Of a stretch of DNA of 52,531 nucleotides, positions 8,908 through 17,459 are shown piece by piece. The stretch's first letter is position 1. Every line of letters starts with the position of its first letter. The notes below the pieces were generated by a model. That model did no database searches. It was not told where the DNA came from and saw only the letters and a list, made by a program, of their open reading frames with translations. Made by a program: the position numbers and the translations under genes. Source of the stretch: Paraburkholderia bryophila (lineage in GTDB: Bacteria; Pseudomonadota; Gammaproteobacteria; Burkholderiales; Burkholderiaceae). The stretch spans positions 1 through 52,531 of the forward strand of contig NZ_QLTK01000043.1 of NCBI RefSeq assembly GCF_003269035.1. Reading direction: 5' to 3'.

Positions 8908-10029
8908 GTGAACCCTGCCCACGACCCGATCCTGCTGACTCCAGGGCCGCTCACCACGTCATCGCGAACCCGCAAGGCGATGCTGCGCGACTGGGGTTCG
9001 TGGGACGCCGCTTTCAATCGCATGACGCACAGCGTCTGCGCCGAGCTGGTGAACATCGTGCATGGCGAAACCGACTACGTGTGTGTGCCGCTGCAAGGCA
9101 GCGGCACATTCGCGGTCGAAGCGGCCATCGGTACGCTGGTGCCGCGTCAAGGCTGTGTGCTGGTGCCGAACAACGGCGCGTATTGTGCCCGTCTGATCCG
9201 GATATTGCAGCGTATGGGGCTTGCTTATGTCGAATTGGCGCTGCGCGAGGACCAACCGGTCAGCGCCGCCGCCGTCGAAGACGCCTTCAATCGCGATTCG
9301 CGCATCAGCCACGTCGCGCTGGTTCACCTCGAAACCAGCGCCGGCCTGCTCAATCCGCTCGACGATATCGCCGCGGTATGTCAGCGGCACGGCAGGCGCC
9401 TGATCGTCGACGCGATGAGTTCGTTCGGCGCGCTGCCGATCGATCTGCGGCGCGGCAGCATCGACGCGATGATCTCGGCGAGCGGCAAATGTCTCGAAGG
9501 CGTACCGGGAATGGGCTTTGTGATTGTGCGCCGCAGCGAGCTCGAACAGAGCGAGGGACGCTCGCCGTCGCTCGCGCTCGATCTGTACGATCAATACGCG
9601 TATATGCAGAAGACGACGCAGTGGCGCTTCACGCCGCCCACGCATGTGGTCGCCGCATTGCGCGAGGCGCTCGACCAGTTCGCGGCCGAAGGCGGTCAGC
9701 CGGCGCGCGGCGCGCGTTATGCGCGCAATTGCGCAACCCTGGTGAGCGGCATGAAAGCGCTCGGCTTCGAGCCGTTTCTGCAAGCGGAGGTACGGGCGCC
9801 GGTGATCGTCACATTCCATGCGCCGCGCGATCCGGCCTGGAACTTCGCGCATTTCTATGCAGCGGTGCGGGACGAAGGCTATGTGCTGTATCCCGGCAAG
9901 CTGACGCAGGTGGAGACGTTTCGCGTGGGTTGCATCGGCGCGATCGATGCGGACGATCTGCGCAACGCGGTCGCGGCGATCGATCGCACGCTCGTGCGGC
10001 TGGGGATTCGGGTGCGTCAGGCGGAGTAG
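8908..10029 (+). CDS. phnW: 2-aminoethylphosphonate:pyruvate transaminase
   Basis: This 373-residue class V PLP aminotransferase converts AEP and pyruvate to phosphonoacetaldehyde and alanine. It shows the LTPGPLTTS N-terminal motif, the QGSGTFAVE segment, the PLP-contacting D168 in LIVDAMSSFGA and Schiff-base lysine K194 in SASGKCLEG. It is transcribed away from phnS and feeds PhnY and PhnA encoded on the other strand. The start is an ATG-equivalent codon just after a GGAGG-like stretch near 8897. Length and motifs agree with the PhnW family. It could also use related aminophosphonates. Confidence 0.92.
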   Translation: MNPAHDPILLTPGPLTTSSRTRKAMLRDWGSWDAAFNRMTHSVCAELVNIVHGETDYVCVPLQGSGTFAVEAAIGTLVPRQGCVLVPNNGAYCARLIRILQRMGLAYVELALREDQPVSAAAVEDAFNRDSRISHVALVHLETSAGLLNPLDDIAAVCQRHGRRLIVDAMSSFGALPIDLRRGSIDAMISASGKCLEGVPGMGFVIVRRSELEQSEGRSPSLALDLYDQYAYMQKTTQWRFTPPTHVVAALREALDQFAAEGGQPARGARYARNCATLVSGMKALGFEPFLQAEVRAPVIVTFHAPRDPAWNFAHFYAAVRDEGYVLYPGKLTQVETFRVGCIGAIDADDLRNAVAAIDRTLVRLGIRVRQAE

Positions 10030-10094
10030 CTTCAGGCGGAGCCGCCTTTGCGCACGGCCAGCGCGAATTAGCGGTAACAGCCCGACCGCTTCTG

Positions 10095-10850
10095 CTACGC
10101 GATCAGAATTTCCGGCCCGTGCGCCGCGATCGCCTTACCGAGCGTGCGCTCGGGGGCCAGTTCGGTCACCAGATAACGCGCCGACTCGATGCCGTTGATG
10201 CGCACCGGCGTCACGCGGCCGAACTTCGAATGGTCGGCGACGATCACCACCATGTCGGCGGCGGCGATCATGCGGCTGCGCACCTCGGCGGCCATACGGC
10301 TGTAGTCGGTCAGATAGCCGTCCGGCGAAATGCCGCCCGCGCCGATGAACGCGAAATCCGCGTGGTACTGCGTGAGTTGATGCACGGTGTCGAGACCGAA
10401 GGTGGCGTCTTCGATATCCGACAGCTCGCCGCCCAGCAGCGTGACGCGATTGTCGTTACGCCGGCCGAGCAGCAACGCGATGCGCCAGTCGTTCGTGTAG
10501 ACCGTCAAGCGATGCCGGTCCAGCAGCGCCCGCGCCACTGCCTGCGTAGTGCTGCCCGAGTCGACGATCAGCGACGCGCCGTCCGGCACGAACTCCGCCG
10601 CGCGCTCGCCGATGGCGCGCTTCGCGCCGGCATTCGCGGCTTCGCGCGTATCGAGATCGGGCTCGCGCCGGTCGCTCGAGAGCGCGCCGCCGTGGGTGGT
10701 GACCAGCAGACCGCGCCCGGCCAACGCATTCAGATCGCGCCGAATCGTCTCGCGCGACACGTTCAGTTCGCGCACCAGCTCGGCGACCGACAGCGCGCCG
10801 GTTTTGGCGACTTGCGCCAGGATGTATTGATGACGTTGTTCTGCGAGCAT
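10095..10850 (-). CDS. DeoR-family transcriptional regulator
   Basis: This 251-residue protein has an N-terminal HTH (residues about 5-55, with LNVSRETIRRDLNALAGRG, the DeoR signature). A C-terminal DeoR sensor domain of the sugar-phosphate-isomerase type follows (DSGSTTQAVARAL, then GAGGIS). The frame is open upstream, but the ATG at 10850 gives the normal length. It converges on phnW and is divergent from the UbiB-like gene. Whether it regulates either is unknown. DeoR regulators usually respond to phosphorylated sugars. Confidence 0.85.
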   Translation of the reverse strand: MLAEQRHQYILAQVAKTGALSVAELVRELNVSRETIRRDLNALAGRGLLVTTHGGALSSDRREPDLDTREAANAGAKRAIGERAAEFVPDGASLIVDSGSTTQAVARALLDRHRLTVYTNDWRIALLLGRRNDNRVTLLGGELSDIEDATFGLDTVHQLTQYHADFAFIGAGGISPDGYLTDYSRMAAEVRSRMIAAADMVVIVADHSKFGRVTPVRINGIESARYLVTELAPERTLGKAIAAHGPEILIA

Positions 10851-11026
10851 CGAGTGATGGCCGGAAGCCGGCGCATTGGGGTTTCGCCACGGTTGGAGAA
10901 GGCCGGCGTATTGTATTACGCGTGACGCGGCGATGCGCCAATTGACGCGCCGACCTGCTAACCTGATCACCCTGGCCGCGCGCCGACGTTTTGTCGAACC
11001 CGCCTCGTCCCTCCACTGAACTGCCG

Positions 11027-12586
11027 ATGCCGCCACTGCTTCGCCGCTTATTGCTGCTGTTCCACGCGCTGCGCTACGGCGCGCGTCTGATCTGGCTGGC
11101 TGCGCCCCCCGACCACAAACTGCACTGGATGATCCAGCTGGTCGGCCGGGTTCAGGCGTCCGGTCGCAGCGGCGCGAGTCTGCACGGCGTGCTGCCGGCG
11201 CTCGGGCCGCTCGCCAGCCGCTTTGCGAAGACGCTCGCCGAGCGGCCCGAACTCGCCACGGGCACCTTGCACGACGCGATCGACGCCATCGATCACATGG
11301 AAGCCCCGCTGCCGCCCGAAGAATCCGCAGCGGCGTTGGCGCGCGCGTTCGGCCGGCCGCTCGACACCCTGTTTAGCGCCGTCGACCTGACGCCGGTGCG
11401 CGGCGGCTTCGCCGAACAGACGCACCTGGCGCGCCTGCTCGTGCCGGTCAACGGTCATAGCGAAGTGGCAATCAAGTTGCTGCGCGCCGACCAGTTGCAA
11501 CAGATCGGCGACGAGCTCGCGCTGCTGCGCTGGGTCGCGCGCTGGATGGAAAAACTTTCGCGCCGCGCACGCCGCCTGCAGTTGCGCGCGCTCGCGCAGC
11601 GTTTTACCGACGACATCCAGCGCCGCTTCGATCTGCGCGCCGAGGCCGCCAATCTGAGCCAGACCGGCCACCATTTCGACGGCGACAAGCGCATCGTCGT
11701 GCCGGACGTGATCTGGAATCTGTGCACCAATCACACGCTGACCATGCAACGCATCAGCACCTTGCCGGCGAGCGATCTGCCGGGCTTGCATGCGCATCGC
11801 GTCAGGCTCGCGCCGCTCGCCGCGCATATCGTCGAGGTGGTGACCGAGCAGGCGTTCGAGCACGGCTTCTTCCACGCCACGCTCGACGCCCGGCGCGTGC
11901 GTGTGAGCATCGAGCCGGACACGCTGGGGCGTCTCGTGCTGGCGGAGTTTTCGATCATGTCGAGTCTGTCGACCGGCGAACGCGAGTTCTTCGTACACGG
12001 CGCGAGCGCGCTGTTCGACCAGGACTACGCGCGCCTTGCCGACATGCATCGCGCGGCCGGACACGTGCCGCACGACACGCGCGCGGAAATGCTCGAAGCC
12101 GAATTGCGCACGCGTGCCGAAGCGCACTTCGCGGCCGCACCGGAAGACCGCTCGGCGGGCTCGCTGTTTCATCATCTGCTGCATGCGGTGCATCCGTTCG
12201 ACGGCGCGGTGCCGGGGCGGCTCGCCACGGCGCAACGATCGTTCCAGCAAGCGGAGATGCTGGCGCGTGCGCTGCATCCGGGCGTCGATACGTGGAATAT
12301 CACGCGCGGCGTGCTGGCGGGGATCGCGCGGCGCGATCTCGATCATCGCGGCTGGATCAAGCGTCTGTCGCGTGAATTGCCGCATCTCGCGCACATGCTG
12401 CCGCGCGTGCCGCAACTGGCGGTGCGTTATCTGCAGCACGAGCACGACCGCGCGCGGACGCCGCGGCAGAGCGCGCAACTGATGGCGGATATCGGTCGTG
12501 AATATCGGCGCACGCGGGTGTTGCTGTGGGCGTGCGCGGTGTGCGGCGGGGTGCTGGGGGCGGGGACGGTTTTGTTGATGTGGTGA
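11027..12586 (+). CDS. UbiB-like (ABC1/ADCK) protein with degenerate active site
   Basis: This 519-residue protein follows the UbiB atypical-kinase fold along most of its length and has a short hydrophobic C-terminal segment (about 500-518). The ATP-site lysine K150 (VAIKLLR) and the E206 helix (LRAEAANLSQ) are kept. The segment that normally reads HADxHPGN is FFHATLDARR (281-290), and the DFG position reads AEFS (306-309). The N-terminal KxGQ signature is also replaced (SRFAKTLAERPEL). It therefore looks like a pseudokinase paralogue of UbiB, perhaps a lipid or quinone partner protein. I use ATG 11027; a TTG at 10991 would add 12 residues. It stands alone and is divergent from the DeoR gene. 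Confidence 0.75.
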   Translation: MPPLLRRLLLLFHALRYGARLIWLAAPPDHKLHWMIQLVGRVQASGRSGASLHGVLPALGPLASRFAKTLAERPELATGTLHDAIDAIDHMEAPLPPEESAAALARAFGRPLDTLFSAVDLTPVRGGFAEQTHLARLLVPVNGHSEVAIKLLRADQLQQIGDELALLRWVARWMEKLSRRARRLQLRALAQRFTDDIQRRFDLRAEAANLSQTGHHFDGDKRIVVPDVIWNLCTNHTLTMQRISTLPASDLPGLHAHRVRLAPLAAHIVEVVTEQAFEHGFFHATLDARRVRVSIEPDTLGRLVLAEFSIMSSLSTGEREFFVHGASALFDQDYARLADMHRAAGHVPHDTRAEMLEAELRTRAEAHFAAAPEDRSAGSLFHHLLHAVHPFDGAVPGRLATAQRSFQQAEMLARALHPGVDTWNITRGVLAGIARRDLDHRGWIKRLSRELPHLAHMLPRVPQLAVRYLQHEHDRARTPRQSAQLMADIGREYRRTRVLLWACAVCGGVLGAGTVLLMW

Positions 12587-12756
12587 GATCGTGGGCGTGC
12601 GAGGCGTCGATGTCTGTGCGATGCGGATGCCGACGCCTGTACGACGCAGGCGCGAGCGCCAACGTTCACCTGTAAGCCTGCGCCCATTGCAGCTTCGAAC
12701 AAGACACACTGCATGCACCTCGACAAGATGGCGGTTTTTCCACGCCACCCTCACCC

Positions 12757-13629
12757 ATGCTCGCTTCGTCAATCGCCGCGCTGTTCGTCGTGTTGTGGTC
12801 GACCGGTTTCGTGGTCGCCCGCGCGATCACGCCCTACGCCGATCCCAATCTCTTTCTGCTGGCGCGCTTCGGCGGCACGGCGCTGATCTTCGCGCTCGTC
12901 GCGCTGGGCGCTCGCGCAACATGGCCAGGCGGCCGCGACCTCGGCAAGCATCTGCTGGCGGGCGCGCTGCTGCAAGGCGTCTATCTCGGCGCCGGCTATT
13001 GGGCCGTGGCGCAAGGGCTCAGCGCCGGCGTGATGGCCTTGCTCGGCGCGCTGCAGCCGCTCGCCACCGCCGCCGTCGCGGCGCCACTGTTCGGCGAACG
13101 CCTGTCGCGCCGCGGCTGGACCGGCATGGCGCTCGGTCTGGCCGGTGTCGCACTGGTGCTCGAACCGAAGCTGGCATCCGCCGCCGCGCCCGCGTCGCAT
13201 GGCAACGCGCCGGCGTGGCTGGTGGTGCTGATTTCAGTGGTCGCGGTCGGCGCGATCACAGCGGGTACCTTGTTTCAGAAGACATCGCTGGCCAAGGCCG
13301 ATATTCGCAGCGCAAGCGCGGTCCAGAATTTCGGCGCGGCGCTCGTCGCCGGTTTGCTGGCGCTCGCGCTGGGCGAGCATCGCTGGATCGTATCGTTCAC
13401 GTTGTGGGCGTCGTTGGCGTGGGGGATCGTGATGCTGTCCGGTATCGGCGTCACGCTGCTGGTGTGGATGGTTCGGCGCGGCGACGCGGCGCGCGCTACC
13501 GCGCTAATGTTTCTCGCCCCGCCGCTCGCCGCGCTCGAAGGGTATATCGGCTTCGGCGAGACGTTGCTGCCGGTGCAGATCGCGGGGTTCGGCGTCGCTC
13601 TGGTGGGGGTGTTGCTGGCGCGCTCGTGA
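12757..13629 (+). CDS. EamA/DMT-superfamily transporter
   Basis: This 290-residue protein has about ten hydrophobic helices arranged as two EamA halves (first half ending near FGERLSRRGW, second near GFGETLLPVQIAG). It belongs to the drug/metabolite transporter superfamily of inner-membrane exporters. The substrate cannot be told from sequence. No clear ribosome-binding site precedes the ATG at 12757. The gene runs toward the L,D-transpeptidase gene, and the repeat tract at 13723 lies between their 3' ends. Confidence 0.85.
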   Translation: MLASSIAALFVVLWSTGFVVARAITPYADPNLFLLARFGGTALIFALVALGARATWPGGRDLGKHLLAGALLQGVYLGAGYWAVAQGLSAGVMALLGALQPLATAAVAAPLFGERLSRRGWTGMALGLAGVALVLEPKLASAAAPASHGNAPAWLVVLISVVAVGAITAGTLFQKTSLAKADIRSASAVQNFGAALVAGLLALALGEHRWIVSFTLWASLAWGIVMLSGIGVTLLVWMVRRGDAARATALMFLAPPLAALEGYIGFGETLLPVQIAGFGVALVGVLLARS

Positions 13630-13722
13630 ATGTGGCGTGCGACGGCGCTCGTGGTCTGCCAAGCGCAGCGAATTGATGCGCCGGCGGGCAAGCTGCCAGC
13701 GCGACCATCAGCGGCTGCAGCT

Positions 13723-13812
13723 GTGACTGTGACTGTGACTGTGACTGTGACTGTGACTGTGACTGTGACTGTGACTGCGACTGTGACTGCGGCTGCGACT
13801 ACGGCTGCGACA
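13723..13812. repeat. Hexanucleotide repeat (GTGACT)n
   Basis: Nine perfect copies of GTGACT run from 13723 to 13776. Six degenerate copies follow (GCGACT, GTGACT, GCGGCT, GCGACT, ACGGCT, GCGACA) to 13812. The tract lies between the 3' ends of two convergent genes, 3 bp from the stop of the L,D-transpeptidase gene. Copy number is likely to vary by replication slippage. Confidence 0.95.
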
Positions 13813-13814
13813 AA

Positions 13815-14903
13815 TCAATCCGCCGTGTCCGCCGCGGCCGGCACCTTCGCGCGCGCCTTGCCGCCCGGCAGCGGCGACCACGCCGGGCGACTCTTGCGCC
13901 CGGAGTCCACCACGACGATGTAGCGGCCCGCCCACGGCGTGACCTGACGATCGCTTTTCAACACCCACAGCGATTTGCCCGATTCGACCAACGCGACATA
14001 GCCGGCATCCAGAATGCCGTAGTGATCGAGAAAGACATTCAACGACGCGGGAATCCGCACGCAGCCCTTCGAGTGGCGAATGCCGAGCACCTGCTCCAGG
14101 CGATCGGGGTCGGTGGCGTGCATCTGGAAACGCATCTGCGAGATGCCACCCTTGCCCCAGCCTCGTTCGCCCTGCGCCCAACCGAGGTCGAAAATGCGCA
14201 TATCGCGTTTGCCGTAGCCGCGAATGTGGTTTTCGTTCGGCGTGCCTTCGGAACGGAAATCCATATTGGCGGGCGTATGGTCGAACACGCCGAGCGGCGT
14301 GATGAAGTGGTCGTACTCGCCCGGGCGACCGGTGGAAACCGGCGCCGCGCCGATCATCTGCCAGGTGTCGGCCGGCGCGGCGCGGAAATAGATGAACAGC
14401 GCCTGCACGTTGGCGTTGCGATCGACCATCACGACGTATTGGCCCGACAGATTGCCCAGCGCGTGGTCGGTGAGCGTCGTTTGCAGGCGCTCGGCGTAGG
14501 CGCGTTGTTCCGTGAGCGGAACTTTCAAGCGGCGTGTGACGTCTTTCGCAAACATGTCGCGCAGCAGTAACGCGCGATGCGGGTCGACCACGCCCGCGGC
14601 GTCGGGTGCGGCGACGGTTGATGCGGGCGATGCGGTTGATGCCGCGGCAGCTGTCGGACGGTTCGTGGCCGTGGATGCAGCTCCCGGCGCGGATGCCGAC
14701 CGCGACGGCGCACCGTTCGACGACGCCGCAGCCGCCGATGCAGAAAGCCCGTCCGGATTCGACGCCGCCGCAGACACCGGCACCGCCGACGCGACGCTAC
14801 ACGACAGCGAGCACAACACAGCCACACACACACGAGTCAGACGACGAAGATGACCGCCCGCGCATTGCGCGTGCGAAACGGAAGAGAAAACCGGCATACC
14901 CAT
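13815..14903 (-). CDS. L,D-transpeptidase (YkuD domain)
   Basis: This exported protein of about 362 residues carries a YkuD catalytic domain in its second half. The motif HSKGCVRIP supplies the active-site histidine and cysteine that make 3-3 peptidoglycan cross-links or attach proteins to peptidoglycan. The order is signal peptide (hydrophobic LTRVCVAVLCSLSCSVASA), then about 80 residues rich in Ala, Ser and Thr as a periplasmic linker, then the YkuD domain and a basic tail. I chose ATG 14903 because a GAAGAAAG site precedes it and the signal peptide then has a normal n-region. ATG 14990 would give an n-region of about 60 residues. The substrate could also be a wall-anchored lipoprotein. Confidence 0.85.
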   Translation of the reverse strand: MGMPVFSSVSHAQCAGGHLRRLTRVCVAVLCSLSCSVASAVPVSAAASNPDGLSASAAAASSNGAPSRSASAPGAASTATNRPTAAAASTASPASTVAAPDAAGVVDPHRALLLRDMFAKDVTRRLKVPLTEQRAYAERLQTTLTDHALGNLSGQYVVMVDRNANVQALFIYFRAAPADTWQMIGAAPVSTGRPGEYDHFITPLGVFDHTPANMDFRSEGTPNENHIRGYGKRDMRIFDLGWAQGERGWGKGGISQMRFQMHATDPDRLEQVLGIRHSKGCVRIPASLNVFLDHYGILDAGYVALVESGKSLWVLKSDRQVTPWAGRYIVVVDSGRKSRPAWSPLPGGKARAKVPAAADTAD

Positions 14904-15178
14904 CACTTTCTTCACGTCGTGCCGACGCTTCGCCGATACGCAAGGCGAGCGATCGGAAACAGGCTGGCCAGGCCGATTGGAGTAGTTCATCGCGTGTTTG
15001 AGCAAACCTGATTATTATTGACAGCTCGCCGGCTCATGCGGCGCTCGGAACGAGGATGTTACTTAGCGCATTGCGATCTGTCGATCCTGCCTCGCGAGCC
15101 GACCCGCCTCACTTTCCCCGGCGCGCCAACGCCAAAGCTGCAACACTGCGCAATCGCGCGAGGGAGCACCAGAGAATC

Positions 15179-16126
15179 ATGACGCAACAGGATCCATTCG
15201 CACGCCAAGCCGCCATCGCCGCGGAAATGCACATGGGCGCCGAGTTCGACGCCGCGCGGGAGATCGAGCGCCGGGTCGCTTTTCTGGCCGACTATCTGCG
15301 TGGCAGCGGCCTGAAGACCTACGTGCTCGGTATCAGCGGCGGCGTCGACTCGACCACGGCGGGGCGGCTTGCGCAACTCGCCGTCGAGCGACTGCGCGCG
15401 GCGCAGTACGACGCGCGCTTCGTCGCGGTTCGCCTGCCCTACGGCGAGCAGAAAGACGAAGCCGATGCACAGCAAGCGCTACGCTTTATCCGCGCGGACG
15501 AAAACCTCGCCATCGACATCAAACCCGCCGCCGACGCCATGCTGGCCGCGCTGCATCAAAGCGGCGTGCCGTTCGCAGACGAATCGCAGCAGGATTTCGT
15601 GCACGGCAATATCAAGGCGCGGCAGCGCATGATCGCGCAATACGCAGTGGCCAGCGCACGCGCGGGCGTGGTGATCGGCACGGATCACGCGGCCGAATCG
15701 CTGATGGGCTTCTTCACCAAGTTCGGCGACGGCGGCGCCGACGTGCTGCCGCTCGCCGGCCTGAACAAGCGTCGCGTGCGCGCGGTGGCCAAAGCACTGG
15801 GCGCACCCGAGGAATTAGCGCACAAAGTGCCGACCGCCGACCTCGAAATGTTGCGTCCGCAACGACCCGACGAAGACGCCTACGGCATCCCCTACGACGA
15901 CATCGACGACTTTCTGGAAGGCAAGCCGGTGAGCAATGCGGCTCGTCAGGTCATCTTGCGTTTTTACGAGTCGACCCGTCACAAGCGGGCGTTGCCGTAC
16001 ACGCCGTTCGACTGGCCGGCGCAAGCCAGCAAGGAACGAAACCGGCAAGTTAGCGAACGAAGGACGAAAGACGAAAGACGAAGGAAGGTGGACCGCAGAC
16101 GGCGGAGTGCAAGCGCGGAGTCTTGA
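15179..16126 (+). CDS. nadE: NH3-dependent NAD+ synthetase with basic C-terminal tail
   Basis: This 315-residue enzyme completes NAD biosynthesis by amidating deamido-NAD with ammonia and ATP. The PP-loop SGGVDS is at residues 53-58 and the conserved GTDHAAES segment lies in the middle. No glutaminase domain is present, so it is the short ammonia-dependent form. The ATG at 15179 follows an AGGGAG stretch. The family normally ends shortly after the KRALPYTPFDW segment, but here about 32 extra residues follow that are almost all charged. They are encoded partly by a 7-bp repeat, GACGAAA (16063-16083). Confidence 0.92.
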   Translation: MTQQDPFARQAAIAAEMHMGAEFDAAREIERRVAFLADYLRGSGLKTYVLGISGGVDSTTAGRLAQLAVERLRAAQYDARFVAVRLPYGEQKDEADAQQALRFIRADENLAIDIKPAADAMLAALHQSGVPFADESQQDFVHGNIKARQRMIAQYAVASARAGVVIGTDHAAESLMGFFTKFGDGGADVLPLAGLNKRRVRAVAKALGAPEELAHKVPTADLEMLRPQRPDEDAYGIPYDDIDDFLEGKPVSNAARQVILRFYESTRHKRALPYTPFDWPAQASKERNRQVSERRTKDERRRKVDRRRRSASAES

Positions 16127-16281
16127 AAAAAGCGCGCGCCTCCGTCTCACCACCGGCCGCACAACAGGCCAAGGCGAAAGCGAACTTCTACGACGCCATG
16201 CGCGCGGGCGTGGCCACACCTACGCTACATCTGCGATGTCAGTCGACAAAACCGCGCCAAGCAGTAAAGCAGCAAAGCAGA

Positions 16282-16548
16282 TCAGCGAGCGGCCGGCGGC
16301 TCATCACCGAACAGATCGGCGCTCGCCTCGAGTGTCTGGCCGTGCAACTGTTTGCCATGAATCTCGCGCGCGATCACGTCGCCCACATACGGCACGTCCG
16401 CATTCAGCTCGACCGTGGCGTACGCACTGGGCTTGCCGGCGTCGACCACCTCGATATGCTTCGCGTAATGCCCGAGCTCGCGTTTGAGGAATTCCCGCAC
16501 CTCTTCGGCACTACAGGCTTGCGCAATGTTGCGCACGATCAGGTTCAT
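16282..16548 (-). CDS. Small RRM-type RNA-binding protein
   Basis: This 88-residue protein looks like a single RNA-recognition motif. It begins with beta-strand MNLIVRNI, followed by a helix (SAEEVREFLKREL), and has a central strand YATVEL in the RNP1 position. The aromatic residues normally used for base stacking are only partly kept, so the binding surface may be unusual. Its start lies 5 bp after the stop of a 52-residue membrane-peptide gene read in the same direction. Such short RRM proteins occur in beta-proteobacteria, but their targets are mostly unknown. Confidence 0.65.
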   Translation of the reverse strand: MNLIVRNIAQACSAEEVREFLKRELGHYAKHIEVVDAGKPSAYATVELNADVPYVGDVIAREIHGKQLHGQTLEASADLFGDEPPAAR

Positions 16549-16553
16549 GCAGC

Positions 16554-16712
16554 CTATCCTCGGCGCGCGCCGCGATCGGAGTCACGATCCGCGCTTTGCA
16601 CGCGCACAGGGCGCAGTGCCGCGCGTTGCTTCGCCTGTGCCGCCGCGAGTTCGCGGATCAGCGCGGCGCCGGCGGCGCCCAATGCAGCCAATGACAAATA
16701 GAAGGCAATCAT
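16554..16712 (-). CDS. Small single-pass membrane protein (52 residues)
   Basis: The ATG at 16712 is preceded at 7-8 nt by a strong GGGGAG ribosome-binding site, and the frame runs 52 codons to TAG. The N-terminal 20 residues are hydrophobic (MIAFYLSLAALGAAGAALI). The rest is a charged tail with many Arg, Gln and Asp residues. It should be an inner-membrane peptide with its tail in the cytoplasm. It precedes the RRM gene by 5 bp, so the two are probably co-transcribed. I know no family for it. Confidence 0.6.
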   Translation of the reverse strand: MIAFYLSLAALGAAGAALIRELAAAQAKQRAALRPVRVQSADRDSDRGARRG

Positions 16713-16998
16713 TCAAATCTCCCCAGCGAAATTCGTCCTAATTTCAGCATAGTCGTCATCGACCACGAAAGCGATGCGACACCGCGTTGTCGAAGATGAA
16801 CTTTTAAAGACCTGCCTCAATGCACTGTACCTGAATAAGGCCGGTCAAAAATAGCAAAACAGCGGTTCATTTACCGATGCAAGCCCGCTCTTGCGACCAA
16901 CGTCACACATCGGTTGCAAAAAACGGGCCTCGATATGCAGTGCCGCAGCATCCTGCCGGGGGACGTGCGCAAGGCGCGGGCTGATCGCGGGGATCCGA

Positions 16999-17349
16999 TC
17001 AGTCCGCTGCTTGCACGTTGGCCGCGCTCACCCACCACGCATTCTTGCCGTGCGGCTGCTGAACCAGCACCGCCGACGGATCGTCGACGCCGTCGTCCGC
17101 GACTTCACACACCGCGAGACCGTCCGGCAGATGTTTGACCTCACCGGCCTCCTGGAACAGCGCGATACGTTGCGCGCTCAACGGTCGCAGTTGCTTGTAC
17201 ACGTCGAAGCTGATGGCGGCGGGCACGTCGCCGCGAATCTGCAAGGCGCCGGCTTTACCGCACGGTACGGGCGCGGCGGCGAATGCAGCGGCGCTGCCGA
17301 ACAGGCAGCTTAAAGCGAGCGCCGCAGCGGCAAGACGTGAATGGCTCAT
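16999..17349 (-). CDS. Small secreted protein of unknown function
   Basis: This 116-residue protein starts at ATG 17349 after a CCGGAGAG site. It has a clear Sec signal peptide (SRLAAAALALSCLFGSAAAFA, cleavage after AFAA). The mature part of about 90 residues contains two cysteines (PVPCGK and AVCEVAD) that could form a disulfide. I do not recognise a family. The neighbouring upstream gene (17460-18113) also encodes a probably exported protein in the same direction. Confidence 0.65.
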   Translation of the reverse strand: MSHSRLAAAALALSCLFGSAAAFAAAPVPCGKAGALQIRGDVPAAISFDVYKQLRPLSAQRIALFQEAGEVKHLPDGLAVCEVADDGVDDPSAVLVQQPHGKNAWWVSAANVQAAD

Positions 17350-17459
17350 GATGACTCTCCGGAAAAAAATGTGGGGCAGCGCGCCGCCCTCGGCAAGCGA
17401 AGCGACGCGACTCGACACGCGTGGATGAACGAAACCGTGCCGCGCGAAGGCGCGGGGTC

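Noticed and set aside
219..10029. C-P lyase (phnG-M) pathway
   Set aside because: No C-P lyase genes are present. The genes fit the PhnWYA route and a PhnZ-like oxygenase.
13708..14181. Frame with a Ser-His repeat and another with Val-Thr repeats
   Set aside because: They only translate the GTGACT hexamer tract and have no ribosome-binding site.
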